Made by a program: the position numbers and the translations under genes | Part shown: one piece after another, positions 45,181 to 55,563 of the stretch | Layout: each line of letters opens with the position of its first letter | Position numbering within the stretch: position 1 is the stretch's first letter | The notes under the pieces: model-generated | The model's database searches: none | Told to the model about the DNA's origin: nothing | The model's input: the letters and a program-made list of their open reading frames with translations, nothing else | DNA from: Suillus spraguei | Lineage: Eukaryota; Basidiomycota; Agaricomycetes; Boletales; Suillaceae | Direction: 5' to 3' | Length of the DNA stretch: 64,000 bases | Assembly: GCA_016800925.1 (NCBI GenBank) | Contig: JABCPU010000270.1 | Span: 27,773-91,772 of the forward strand

Positions 45181-45848
45181 CGCTCATCCGCTCCTCCGCT
45201 CCTCCGCTCCTCTGATCATCCGCTCCTCCGATCATCCGCTCCTCCGCTCCTCCGCTCTTCCGCTCCTCCGCTCCTCCGATCATCTGCTCCTCCGCTCCTC
45301 CGCTCCTCCGCTCCTCCGATCATCTGCTCCTCCGCTCCTCCGCTCCTCCGCTCCTCCGCTCCTCCGCTCCTCCGCTCCTCCGCTCCTCCGCTCCTCCGCT
45401 CCTCCGCTCCTCCGCTCCTCCGCTCCTCCGCTCCTCCGCTCCTCCGCTCCTCCGCTCCTCCGCTCCTCCGCTCCTCCGCTCCTCCGCTCCTCCGCTCCTC
45501 CGCTCCTCCGCTCCTCCGCTCCTCCGCTCCTCCGCTCCTCCGCTCCTCCGCTCCTCCGCTCCTCCGCTCCTCCGCTCCTCCGCTCCTCCGCTCCTCCGCT
45601 CCTCCGCTCCTCCGCTCCTCCGCTCCTCCGCTCCTCCGCTCCTCCGCTCCTCCGCTCCTCCGCTCCTCCGCTCCTCCGCTCCTCCGCTCCTCCGCTCCTC
45701 CGCTCCTCCGCTCCTCCGCTCCTCCGCTCCCTCCCGCTCCTCCGCTCCTCCGCTCCTCCGCTCCTCCGCTCCTCCGCTCCTCCGCTCCTCCGCTCCTCCG
45801 CTCCTCCGCTCCTCCGCTCCTCCGCTCCTCCGCTCCTCCGCTCCTCCG
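45181..45848 (+). repeat. 8-bp minisatellite (CTCCTCCG)n inside the solo LTR
   Basis: About 83 near-perfect copies of an 8-bp unit, with a few variants (GATCATCCG, GATCATCTG) at the left end and one CTCCCTCCCG variant near 45,728. An 8-bp period gives an endless open frame on the minus strand (repeat GGAEERRS), which is not a gene. Confidence 0.95.
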
Positions 45849-46360
45849 AGCTCCGGACCTTCGGACCCCTAGTCCTTCGGATCCATCCTATCCTATCCTC
45901 TGACATCTATGGATCATCTTTCCCTCCGGAGCTCTGCTCCTATCCTGCCCTGGACTTTGTCCAGCGGTCCATCCTTCATCCGTTCTACTTGGAACTTGTT
46001 CCAGTAGTGTTACCATTACTCCCTACCTTCCGGAAATAGTTCCGGCGCATTCCCGCGCTCATCCGGAAGTCCATCGGAGCTCTGTCGAGCTATCCTGCCT
46101 TAGAGTTCGTCCGGACCCTCCATCCGGACTCTACCAGAACTCTCCCTTGGACTTCATCCGAAATTAAGGGCACATACTCGGGTAAGGGGCACAGCGTACG
46201 AGCTGAGGCCAAGCCCCTTTGACTTACAACCCTCCAGTACAACCCCATGTAAGACCAAGACTTCTTGCTAATCTCCGGTTTTGCATGGTCGTAACAGCCT
46301 TGAACTTTGTTCTTCCAATAGTGCTTTTGGATGTGCGTAAACGGTACCCTTTGATACGAT

Positions 46361-46977
46361 TGTTACAAACTAGGGTGGCATCACCAGCGACAGTGCAAAG
46401 ACACAGACAGTCTGCTGGGAAGTTCTACAATGTCCAGAAGAGGACAAGGTGAAAGTACAAGGAACACGTTCCGAGTACTATCAAGGGTTCAGCCTCAAAG
46501 ACAAGTCTAAGAGGTTCTACGAGAATAGAGACTAAAACTAAGGAGTGCTTAGACTTGGAGACGATTCAAGATGACTAAAAATTGGGGATCTTTAGCGAAG
46601 AGGAATCCAGGTAAAACCCAGTAAGATTAAAGTAAGGAATCTACTACAAGTACACTGTGCTTATATAGGTATATATGTGCGCACAGACCAAGTAACCGTG
46701 AGAATATAACTGCATATCCTAATAAGGAAGGCATGTATCATACAAGCGTGTTGAGACACATGAGTCAGAGATAAAGACATGGGTTTAGTGTACATGTGTG
46801 CTAAACCGGTTGGGTCCGAGAACGGAGTCATGGGGAGTCATGACATCACATGATATGATGTACTGGTTAAGTCATGTGATATCTGATGGAAGTGGAAGTG
46901 TCCGAGCGACAAGCTCCGTATCACATGATATACAAGAATAGGAAGGAAAATGAATAGGGGCACGTACGACTGTAACA
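46361..46977 (-). repeat. 3' LTR of gypsy element G3 (617 bp)
   Basis: On the minus strand it starts TGTTACAGTCGTACG and ends TTTGTAACA, with short inverted termini TGTTAC/GTAACA. A polypurine tract AAAAGAGGGGTAA lies immediately before it, as expected for a 3' LTR. It is homologous to the 476-bp LTR at 61,078 (opposite orientation); about 140 bp in this copy are missing from that one. Confidence 0.8.
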
Positions 46978-47139
46978 TTACCCCTCTTTTAAGTGGTTGG
47001 TTCACCGAACCAAATCAAAAGTCTAGCCCACTGGTCCAGGCTGCATCAAGTTCAACGTCTACAAGCCAGTTTTCTGCATCGGCTGTACTTGGTACACCGT
47101 CTCTTTCTTCGGTGGCAGCGACTTGACTGAAGGCTTCTT

Positions 47140-47144
47140 CTAAT
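47140..47144 (+). repeat. Copia target-site duplication CTAAT (left)
   Basis: Matches CTAAT at 52,389-52,393, directly after the 3' LTR. Confidence 0.9.
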
Positions 47145-47479
47145 TGTTAGCCCCTTCATTACCATTCTTGCGCTATCTCTTATCTCATGCACCTTCGGCA
47201 CCATATGACACTGAGTCTTCTTATATTCCGCACCGCATGATACATCCGCACGTCCAACCTCCGGTACGACATTAGCTAATCATTGCGGTACATACATAGT
47301 CTCCGTCTTTGTGTAGAAACACCTCAGTATTGTCTTGACTCTACTGAGGTATGCATAGTCTTCGTCTCATACTTATATCTTGCACTAACGTACCTTAGCT
47401 CGCGTTTCTCTCGCTAGGTACTATCAATCATAGTATTGTCTTGACTCTACTGAGCTCGCGTTTCTCTCGCTAGTGTATA
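47145..47479 (+). repeat. Copia 5' LTR
   Basis: Starts TGTTAGCC and ends GTGTATA (TA instead of the usual CA), 335 bp. Contains a doubled GTATTGTCTTGACTCTACTG motif and a doubled CTCGCGTTTCTCTCGCTAG motif. Confidence 0.9.
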
Positions 47480-47594
47480 TGGTAGCAGCAACGGGCTCTA
47501 GACAAGCCCAGGAATTACACGACACGAAGAACTCGCGTTAATCTACGTTTAACTAACGGTTAAACTCTAATCAATATTCTCACTCGTCATTGCG

Positions 47595-50500
47595 ATGGGA
47601 AAATTCGATCACATCGCCGAACTGACCGGCTCGGATAATTATCCAAGCTGGAGACGAGCGGTGGAACTGGCGTTGGCCGGCGAGGGGCTGTGGAATCACT
47701 GTAGTAACGGTATAGATCCCCTCGACGTCGCAGAATTTGCTAGTCAGATGCCAAAAGCTGCCACGGCAGGGCAACCCACAGCAGCGGAACTCGTACTCAT
47801 GAGAGACTGGGTAAAGGAAGATGCTCAAACGAAAGCGATAATTGGACGAAGGCTCTCACCTGTTGTTCAGAACATGCTGGGCGAGAAACTCACCGCACGT
47901 CAACAGTGGGACATGCTCATCAAACGTTTCGCTCGCCTCGACGTGACTTCCCAGTTCGAGCTGCGCACCCAACTCTTTTCAGAAAAGTTGAAGGACGCGG
48001 AAGACGCGTCTCGCTTCCTCGGCGTCTTCGAGAATGGACGTCGACGTTTTGCTGAAATGGGGGTGACTTTCACAGACGAGGAATGTATCTGGATGCTACT
48101 GAACGGTCTCCCCGAGACGCCACAGTGGGTTGTCTTCCGCAGCCTTACAATGGCGCACTATAAGGCACCGTCACCGTCAGCCACTTCCTCAACCACCGTC
48201 ACCACACTCACGTTCGAGGAGGTTGCAACCTCGTTCACTGAGGAAGCGAACCGGCAACGTGGTCAGCAGCGTCTTGGTGCACGCCCTGGCTCAGAGTATG
48301 CCAACGCAACCATCCCTTCGACCGAACGCAGAACGAACCCGACCACAGGCATAAGGATCCACAAGCATAACCCCAAGGGGGTGTCATGCGAAAATCCTGT
48401 ATGCTCCGGCCTCCCACGTTCGCTAACGCACGATCGCGAGCATTGTATGCAGCCTGGGGGTGGCATGGAAGGAAAGTCACCGTGGGCTCAGAGAGGAGAA
48501 CGAGGAGGAAAGAAGAAAGACGTATCTGCAGCTGCTGTCGAAGCCAAACCCTCAGCCCCAGCAGGACCAGCTCCCCCTCCCACATACTCCTCTACTGAAA
48601 CCGCTGCCCTTGCAACTGAAAAGATGCATCATCGTGAATGGTCTTCAGCCGCTATCGAGGAACTCGATCCCAGCGCCCTGCCGAGTGACGAGAACATGTC
48701 CTGCATCGCCAGTCAGGTCTTGTCCACCATTCTGGACTCTGGCACGACCTCGAACCTGATCACGGACAGGTCGTACTTCTGGACGTACAACACAGAAGAC
48801 AAGGTCAAGGTCAAGACGGCGAATCATGGGACTTTGCTCACCTCAGGGCGTGGAGACTGTGTCGCCGAACTCGCCATCAACAATCGTGTGCAACGCATTC
48901 GATTCACCGGGTGTCTTCATGCTCCGGGCGCCTTAATCAACCTGTTGTCAGTTGGACACATGGTGGATAAAGGCTGGGCGATACATTACCTGCCAACCCC
49001 ATCGCGTTGTCAACTCGTTTACCGTGGCGATGATCTAGGCTCGGTTCCAATGGTGGGAAAGCTGGTGTTCCTGGACTTACGTTTTATTCCACCGAACACG
49101 CCATCTCCGCTTCTCGAGATCTCTGCATTTGCAAAGACGCCACTGTCCTGGGACTTGTGGCATGCACGCCTGGGACATCCCGGCGGTGAGGCTGTGAAAC
49201 GCTTACCAGCATTTGCCACCGGTGTGAAAGTTGATACTTCTCACCCACTACACACTTGCGAACCTTGCATTCTGGCTAAACATCCTCGCAAACCATACCC
49301 ACCATCCACTACGCCTCGGGCGAAGCACGTTCTGGACCTCATACACTCCGATCTCTGTGGCCCATTCCCCGTCGTAACTCCTCACGGCAAACTTCACTTT
49401 GTCCTGTTCCTGGACGACCATAGTAACTTCTTGAGTCTGCAACTGCTTGCGTCTAAGGACCAAGCACTTGAGGCTTGGGAAATGGTTCAGAAACGCTGGG
49501 AGAATCTTGCCGACCGCAAGGTGAAGGTATTTCAGTCGGACAATGGGGGGGAATTCATCAGTGCAGCCTTCACGCAATCCCTGATTTCCTCAGGTGTCAC
49601 TCGCCAGCTTTCTGCGCCCTACGCACATCAACAAAACGGAAAAGCAGAACGAGCTATACGCACTATTGAGGGGCGATTATTCGCGATGCTACAAGCTGCC
49701 AACCTGCCCGCGAACATGTGGGGAGAAGCTGCCCTGACCGCGTGTTACCTGTGGAACCGCACAGAGTCCACCACATTGCCACCAGGAGTCACACCTTACG
49801 AGGTCATCAATGGACGCAAGCCCTCCCTATCACACCTTCGCGTCTTTGGAGCAAAATGCTTTGCGCGCATCCCTTCAGAATTGCAAACGAAACTCGGTCC
49901 CCACTCTCGTCATGCTGTCTTTGTAGGGTACCCTGAGGGCACAAAAGGTTACCGTCTCCGTGATAGCGGGACGGGAGCTTTCTTCACTGCCAGGGACATC
50001 ATCTTCGACGAAAATATACCATCAGTCGCGCACACCACACTGTCCGATTCCGACTCTGACTCAGAAGACGCTCCCACTCCTTCACTTCCAGTCCACGCAC
50101 CTCCTGCAATCATGCCTCCATCCCCGGCTTCTTCTCACACAGCACCCCCAGCTCCACGCCGCTCTTCTCGCACTCGTGTGCCAACCACTGCTGGTCAGGC
50201 TTATGCCGACGAAATGGCTAACACCAAGGCACGTCTTATGGCTCTTCGTGTAGCTCGTGCCGAGCGCGTCTCTGGAGAAGTTGCACGTGAGGGTATGACG
50301 CCAGTATTGGAGGAGGGGGTGAGCACAGTTGAACCTGACACTGACATCACGAATGTCGAGCCGAACATCGACGTCACGGAAGTCATGGCTAACGTTGTGA
50401 TTGAAGAACAGGCACACGTGGCGATACGCAGTAACTGCAGACGAAACCCTTCCAACCCTGACTACGACATGTCGATTCCTCCCGCAACTTATGATGAAGC

Positions 50501-52046
50501 GATGAAGCGCCCTGACCACGAACGATGGCTTAAGGCCATGAAGGAGGAATTAGAGACGATGAAAGAAATGAAGGTCTACAAGTTGACTACCATTCCTGCG
50601 GGTCGAAAGGCGATAGGGAATCGTTGGGTCCTGGAGTTTAAAGAGGACAACAAAGGTGGATCGGCTTACAAGGCTCGGCTCGTAGCCCAAGGGTTTTCAC
50701 AGATTCCCGGCGTCGACTACGGTGCCACGTTCGCCCCCGTCATCAAGACAGCATCAGTTCGATTCATCGCAGCCCTTGCGTGTCGCAATGACTGGGAGCT
50801 CGACACGTTCGACGCCAGACGGGCATTCCTGTGGGGGATCCTTAGGGAGGAGATATACATGAGGCAGCCGAAAGGCTTTGAGGAAGGCGATTGGACTCTC
50901 CTCGTGTGGCACATGCTCCGCACTATATACGGTCTGAAACAGTCGGCCATGGAATGGTACGAACAGGTTCGTGCTGTTATGATGGAGCTTGGGTTCACCC
51001 GCTGCGCTGTTGACCACGCCGTGTTCATCTACGACAAAACCACTCCTTCCTCAGGCCACATTCTTTGCATCGTCGGGTGGCACGTCGACGACGGTATGGG
51101 AACCTCAAACTCCAAACCCTTTCTGCAGTCCGTCAAGAGTCGCATAGCTCAACGATTCGGTATCAAAGACTTAGGGCCCATAGAACGCTTCCTCGGAATG
51201 CAATTCGAGCGCAAACGCACCTCTAGGCAGCTATGGATACATCAGGGAGAGTATATATCCTACCTCCTCGACGAATACGACCTCTTAGACTGTAATCCTG
51301 TCCACCTTCCCCTCGACTCAAAGCACCCCTTCGGGCTTGACACTGACGTCTTCGATGAGGTGATCAACCTCCCTACGCGCTACAGGAAGATCGTTGGTGA
51401 ACTGCTGTACTTAGCTGTCTGTACGCGGGCCGACATCGCCTTTGCCGTCAATGCACTCGCGCAACATAGTGCGCATCCTACCCCCCGCTTTTACGCTGCA
51501 GCAAAGCGTCTACTGCGCTACTTAAGCGGGACCATCAATTATCGCGCGCACTATGGGGGTGATCGAGCAGATGAGGGACTACGGGGGTATTGCGATGCCG
51601 ATTGGGCAAGCTCACCTGAGGACAGACTGTCCATCTCCGGTTATACCTGGTTCTTCGCTGGCGGATTAATCGCTCACGTGTCCAAGAAACAAACTACTCA
51701 CGCACTTTCATCCACTGAAGCTGAGTATATGGCAGTGACTCACGCCTTGCAGGAAGGGATCTGGATTAAATCACTGTTCATCTCGCTGCACGTCTCGCTC
51801 CTCCTCCCCATTGTCCTGTACATGGACAACACGGGGGCTATCTCCCTATCTAAAGAGGCGAAGAACAACATCCGTTCCAAACATATAGACATCAGATACC
51901 ATTTCATCCGCGAATACATCGAGAACGGCACCTTCTTGCCATATTGGATCCCGTCTCATCGCAACATCGCCGACATCTTGACAAAGGCTTTACCTCGTCC
52001 ACTGTTTCAGCAGCATACCACCGGACTACAATTGGTGTCTCGGTGA
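47595..52046 (+). CDS. Copia gag-pol polyprotein (1,483 aa)
   Basis: One open frame encodes all copia functions in copia order. A gag part (residues 1 to about 260) is followed by a zinc knuckle (CX4CX8HX4C, about 264-283), an aspartic protease with DSGTT (D381), and the gag-pre-integrase zinc domain (WHARLGHP about 522, CEPC about 555). The integrase core has D586, D649 and E685, with exact D-35-E spacing. Reverse transcriptase includes KARLVAQGFSQ, FDARRAFLWG and the catalytic box HVDD (D1165, D1166; more usual is YVDD). RNase H has D1334, E1375 and D1411 and the ADILTKAL C-terminus. It assembles particles, copies the element RNA and integrates the cDNA. There are no stops or frameshifts and no separate gag stop, so a single product cut by its own protease is expected. 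Confidence 0.95.
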   Translation: MGKFDHIAELTGSDNYPSWRRAVELALAGEGLWNHCSNGIDPLDVAEFASQMPKAATAGQPTAAELVLMRDWVKEDAQTKAIIGRRLSPVVQNMLGEKLTARQQWDMLIKRFARLDVTSQFELRTQLFSEKLKDAEDASRFLGVFENGRRRFAEMGVTFTDEECIWMLLNGLPETPQWVVFRSLTMAHYKAPSPSATSSTTVTTLTFEEVATSFTEEANRQRGQQRLGARPGSEYANATIPSTERRTNPTTGIRIHKHNPKGVSCENPVCSGLPRSLTHDREHCMQPGGGMEGKSPWAQRGERGGKKKDVSAAAVEAKPSAPAGPAPPPTYSSTETAALATEKMHHREWSSAAIEELDPSALPSDENMSCIASQVLSTILDSGTTSNLITDRSYFWTYNTEDKVKVKTANHGTLLTSGRGDCVAELAINNRVQRIRFTGCLHAPGALINLLSVGHMVDKGWAIHYLPTPSRCQLVYRGDDLGSVPMVGKLVFLDLRFIPPNTPSPLLEISAFAKTPLSWDLWHARLGHPGGEAVKRLPAFATGVKVDTSHPLHTCEPCILAKHPRKPYPPSTTPRAKHVLDLIHSDLCGPFPVVTPHGKLHFVLFLDDHSNFLSLQLLASKDQALEAWEMVQKRWENLADRKVKVFQSDNGGEFISAAFTQSLISSGVTRQLSAPYAHQQNGKAERAIRTIEGRLFAMLQAANLPANMWGEAALTACYLWNRTESTTLPPGVTPYEVINGRKPSLSHLRVFGAKCFARIPSELQTKLGPHSRHAVFVGYPEGTKGYRLRDSGTGAFFTARDIIFDENIPSVAHTTLSDSDSDSEDAPTPSLPVHAPPAIMPPSPASSHTAPPAPRRSSRTRVPTTAGQAYADEMANTKARLMALRVARAERVSGEVAREGMTPVLEEGVSTVEPDTDITNVEPNIDVTEVMANVVIEEQAHVAIRSNCRRNPSNPDYDMSIPPATYDEAMKRPDHERWLKAMKEELETMKEMKVYKLTTIPAGRKAIGNRWVLEFKEDNKGGSAYKARLVAQGFSQIPGVDYGATFAPVIKTASVRFIAALACRNDWELDTFDARRAFLWGILREEIYMRQPKGFEEGDWTLLVWHMLRTIYGLKQSAMEWYEQVRAVMMELGFTRCAVDHAVFIYDKTTPSSGHILCIVGWHVDDGMGTSNSKPFLQSVKSRIAQRFGIKDLGPIERFLGMQFERKRTSRQLWIHQGEYISYLLDEYDLLDCNPVHLPLDSKHPFGLDTDVFDEVINLPTRYRKIVGELLYLAVCTRADIAFAVNALAQHSAHPTPRFYAAAKRLLRYLSGTINYRAHYGGDRADEGLRGYCDADWASSPEDRLSISGYTWFFAGGLIAHVSKKQTTHALSSTEAEYMAVTHALQEGIWIKSLFISLHVSLLLPIVLYMDNTGAISLSKEAKNNIRSKHIDIRYHFIREYIENGTFLPYWIPSHRNIADILTKALPRPLFQQHTTGLQLVSR

Positions 52047-52053
52047 GGGGGTG

Positions 52054-52388
52054 TGTTAGCCCCTTCATTACCATTCTTGCGCTATCTCTTATCTCATGCA
52101 CCTTCGGCACCATATGACACTGAGTCTTCTTATATTCCGCACCGCATGATACATCCGCACGTCCAACCTCCGGTACGACATTAGCTAATCATTGCGGTAC
52201 ATACATAGTCTCCGTCTTTGTGTAGAAACACCTCAGTATTGTCTTGACTCTACTGAGGTATGCATAGTCTTCGTCTCATACTTATATCTTGCACTAACGT
52301 ACCTTAGCTCGCGTTTCTCTCGCTAGGTACTATCAATCAAAGTATTGTCTTGACTCTACTGAGCTCGCGTTTCTCTCGCTAGTGTATA
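52054..52388 (+). repeat. Copia 3' LTR
   Basis: 335 bp, essentially identical to the 5' LTR, and followed directly by the CTAAT target-site duplication. Confidence 0.9.
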
Positions 52389-52446
52389 CTAATTTCTTCA
52401 ACGTGGCATAGTAACCGTTATCTCCTGGTTGTTTCTTCAGTAATGT

Positions 52447-53225
52447 TCATCCATCAAGAGTCCAACAGACATCTGTAAGATGTCCTGGCGTGAAGATTCC
52501 GCATACATGACAGAAGTAATTGGAGCAGTGGCGCAGTTTATGGCCATGTTGGTAGCATCCATGGCAGAAGATGTCAGCATAGTGCTGGTGAGTGCGTCCT
52601 AACACTTCTTCTTTACCAATGTCTATGGTGTATTGGTCGTCGGTATGATCAGGGAATGGGGAATGGAGAGGTTGAAGAACTTTGAGGGGGTTGACTCCTA
52701 AAGTCATTATGGTTCTGATGGCGTTACGTCTTCTCCATGCAAATCTGCGAGCGGATGATCTTGGGAAGATATCAGAATAGTGCGGTGGAGTGGGATTTGG
52801 TGCTGGGAACGGTGATGGTTCTGGGAGGGCGAGTTCTGTTGTTATGGGTGACAAGGGTGGTGATGGCACGAAGGGTGTAGGGGATCTGTGAACAGAAACT
52901 GGGGATGGTGCAGTTTCTCATTCGGGAGTGTCATGAGTTAAATCGATGAATGCTGAGTCATCTTGGGTGAGGTCAATAACCTCGTGATGTTCGGCGTGTC
53001 GTTTGTCGATGGCTAAGATAGTGTCTGTGAAGTTCTTGGTAGCAAGAAGCTGGATGACAGCTTTCTTGACAGTTCCTTGCACATAACGCGTAGCGAGAGC
53101 TCGATTGGTAATAGTGGCAGGCGTTAGGAGTAGTTCAGCAGTCCTCATGATGAGGATCAATTCTTTTAACACGATGTCATTGGTGCGAAGGACGTGGGAG
53201 TCGAGGTGTTCAGTATATGATGGAT
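52447..53225 (-). pseudogene. G3 accessory ORF (3' of pol), C-terminal part
   Basis: This frame continues one that opens at ATG 59,819 (MSQSSRLESRDSSPFALP) just 3' of the chromodomain stop and is split by gypsy G2. It encodes a helical segment (IVLKELILIMRTAELLL, RYVQGTVKKAVIQLLA), an acidic stretch VIDLTQDDSAFIDLTHD, one in-frame TGA (52,918-52,920), a Pro/Ser-rich linker, and a C-terminal double zinc motif (CHGCYQHGHKLRHC, then CHVCGIFTPGHLTDVC) before the stop at 52,447. The first motif is a CX2CX4HX4C knuckle. Similar CCHC proteins are common in Agaricomycete genomes. Position and strand make it an extra gene of the retroelement, not the normal gag. Its role is unknown. Confidence 0.6.
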
Positions 53226-53695
53226 TGTCACGAATTCCAAATACAAATCATTACTCTTTTCTCAATTTCCCTAAAGCGTCTAAACCCAGCGCTAAGACAA
53301 ACCCAAATCCTATCAAAATTCCCATTTCCGCTTCTATAACCAAACTTCCTGATGAAGAGGAAGAGATCTTTTATGATGCTATTGGATAAGATAAGATAGT
53401 ATCACATGATCTTAGAACCTTCTAGAATATGATGTCATAACAATGTCACAACTATCACATCGTATGATTCTTGTTTCTATTTTATGATTGGCTAGTAGTT
53501 TGAAACTCAGTTTATATCTCAGTTTCAATATGTGTATATAGTTAGCTAGTTTCGCTGTAGTAGTTCTTTAGTTCAAACCTCTTGTATCTACAACTGTAGC
53601 AATCCAAGACGTCCTTGCTCCTCTCTCTCTTTGTGATAACCTTAGTTTGAGTCCTAGTCTCTGCCCTTGCGTTAATTCGTTTGTGGGTTGTGACA
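53226..53695 (+). repeat. G2 5' LTR (470 bp)
   Basis: Starts TGTCACGAATTCC and ends GGGTTGTGACA, with inverted termini TGTCAC/GTGACA. Confidence 0.9.
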
Positions 53696-54454
53696 TTAGG
53701 TTTGAACTTTAGGGGACTCCGACTCGCATACTGCTGCATACTTTTCTTCTGGACTCCTCTTCAACGATAATACCATTGTAGACGACTCTTAGAAGTCTCT
53801 TATCATCTTTCTGTATGTGTTTGTAAAGGCACTAGCCCTTGCAGACCAGTACAAAACATTTTGTCTTGCCTGACCCTAAAAAGTTGCGATCTTTCTTCTC
53901 CCCTTTGCTCATTTGAGTGCATTTCTACCAATAGTCTTTTGTAGTTAGTAGACCTCTACCAGGCCCAGCCTTACATTGCTGCTGCTAGTAGATGGTGGAC
54001 GAGCAACATTAGGTGTTCGATCCGTGACCTCAGTGCTGGCCCAAGACCCTGCCTGCTGAGCTCTATGATAATTTCCTTTTACGATAGAAGGTCTAGTCTT
54101 CTTCTGAGTATTTAGTGGAATTGCCTCGTTGTTCAAGATAGACTGGTCGCTTGTAAGCTTCGGCTGGAAGAGCACTGTGTCCCTCGAGATAACTTTTCCC
54201 ACTTGGAAGATCACAAAAACCTTTACTATAGTTTTCCTAGTTAGTAAATAGGGAAGCGCCTAGTAGGGTTGATTAAAGAACTCTTTAGGACCTGAGTACA
54301 TGGTAGATCCGATCAGATATCAGGGACCACTCAGTTTTCCATTTACATATTTCTTTTCCCATCTCCTTTTCATCATCTTTCCTATTCGGCTTGACTGTTA
54401 TGACTAGTCAACCACAGACATCAGTAAATCGGGTTCCAGAACACAACTGGTACT

Positions 54455-55500
54455 ATGTCTGCTCCCGCCACTACCATTCCCAGTGAACAAGCTTTGGCTG
54501 AGTATATCGCAAATGCTATCAATGCTGTGATTGCTCCAGTTCAAGAGCAAGTTCAAAGGCTCAAGGATATGAATGAAATCTTACAGACCCAGAATGAAGA
54601 ACTCCATGAGCAACTCCATCAATATAAGGACATGGTTGATGATCTAGAAGCAAAACTGACACCTTCTGGAGGAGCTCCCAAAATTGCAAAGCCAACAGAG
54701 TTCACTGGAGGAAAAGATTCCATCGACGTTGAAACATTCCTGGCACAAGTATCCCTCTACCTCACACAATACCCTAACGCAATGCAACAACAACACCTCA
54801 GTTTAATGTTGTCTTATCTTCAGGGAAATGCCGGAAAATGGGCAGAACCTTATGTTAAAAAACAAGCTGCAGGAGAATTGGACTTCCAAGACTTCTTAGA
54901 GGAGTTCTCATGCATGTTTAAAGATGAGAACAAAGAAGCAAAGGCCATTAGAGAATTAGAGACCCTTAGGCAAGGATCTAGTTCTGTTCCAGAATACGTT
55001 GCATCTTTCAAACAAAAGTCGGTATTCACAAACTTCTCTGACTATGACCTCGCCTCAAACTCCGATCTGGTCTACAAACCCGGATCAAAGAACAACTCGC
55101 TCATGTTGCGCTCAAGGACAAGAACACTCTCAATAAACTGATTGAAAGAGCAGTAGAAATTGGGCAAAACTTTGAAGAGTTGGACGCAGAGAAGAAGTGA
55201 AACACCTGGTGGACTCCCAAGTCTAACAGTGGAGTTCCTTCTTCATCAAGGCTGGACCCAGTAACAGTGACGCTATGGATGTCGACTCTGGAAGGCAAAA
55301 GAATGCCCCAAAACGCAAGGAAAGCCTGGTGCTTTCAAATGTTACAGATGTGGTGGAGAAGGCCATATGGCTAGGAACTGTAAAGAAGCGCCGAAACCAG
55401 CGCAAGTGAAGGCATCATCTGCCGAAGAAGAAACTGCGCCTAAATGGTTCAAGGACTGGTTATCCTCCAAAGAAGGCAAGGGTTTTTAGAAGGGTTGAAG
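54455..55500 (+). pseudogene. G2 gag with zinc knuckle (broken frames)
   Basis: The first frame (54455-55141, 228 codons) has a coiled-coil start (VQRLKDMNEILQTQNEELHEQL) and a capsid-like core (VETFLAQVSLYLTQYP ... LSYLQGNAGKWAEPY ... DFLEEFSCMFKDENKEAKAIRELETLRQ), typical of gypsy gag. A frameshift follows. The nucleocapsid zinc knuckle CYRCGGEGHMARNC is found in another frame at 55,340-55,381. The product would normally form the particle core. As it stands the gag is truncated before the knuckle. Confidence 0.8.
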
Positions 55501-55563
55501 TCAGAGTCTGCAGACCTAGACCCGAACGATTGATTCTCTATTCTTTCTAGTTTTTCAGATGTA

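Larger units (their letters stand above)
44330..46296 (+). mobile_element. Solo LTR, 1,967 bp, minisatellite-bearing
   Basis: Starts TGTCATATACC, ends GTCGTAACA, and is flanked by a perfect 5-bp duplication (GCCTT), so it is a complete LTR left by recombination between the LTRs of a former element. A TATATAAA box lies at 44,793-44,800, and pyrimidine-rich Tyr/Ser-poor sequence fills the rest. It contains a ~17-bp tandem repeat and a 668-bp 8-bp minisatellite. A shorter relative (743 bp) starts at 63,011. The orientation is inferred from the TATA box and the shared start. Confidence 0.85.
42006..46360 (+). repeat. Tandem duplication, unit 2 (interrupted by a solo LTR)
   Basis: Homologous to unit 1 from 42,006 to 44,329. 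The homology stops at a 1,967-bp LTR, resumes at 46,297 for about 60 bp (GGATGTGCGTAAACGGTACC is identical), and stops again at the LTR of a minus-strand gypsy element at 46,361. Confidence 0.85.
47145..52388 (+). mobile_element. Complete Ty1/copia retrotransposon
   Basis: A 5,244-bp element with 335-bp LTRs, perfect 5-bp target-site duplication CTAAT, a primer-binding-site-like TGGTAGCAGCAACGGGCTC right after the 5' LTR, one uninterrupted polyprotein frame, and a GAGGGGGTG polypurine tract before the 3' LTR. The LTRs differ at only one position that I can see (T/A near their 3' ends), so the insertion is recent and may still be active. It sits in the 3' untranslated part of gypsy G3. Confidence 0.95.

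Noticed and set aside
45280..45906. 208-codon minus-strand frame with an endless GGAEERRS repeat
   Set aside because: It is the translation of the 8-bp minisatellite, which has no stop in this frame; there is no unique protein sequence.
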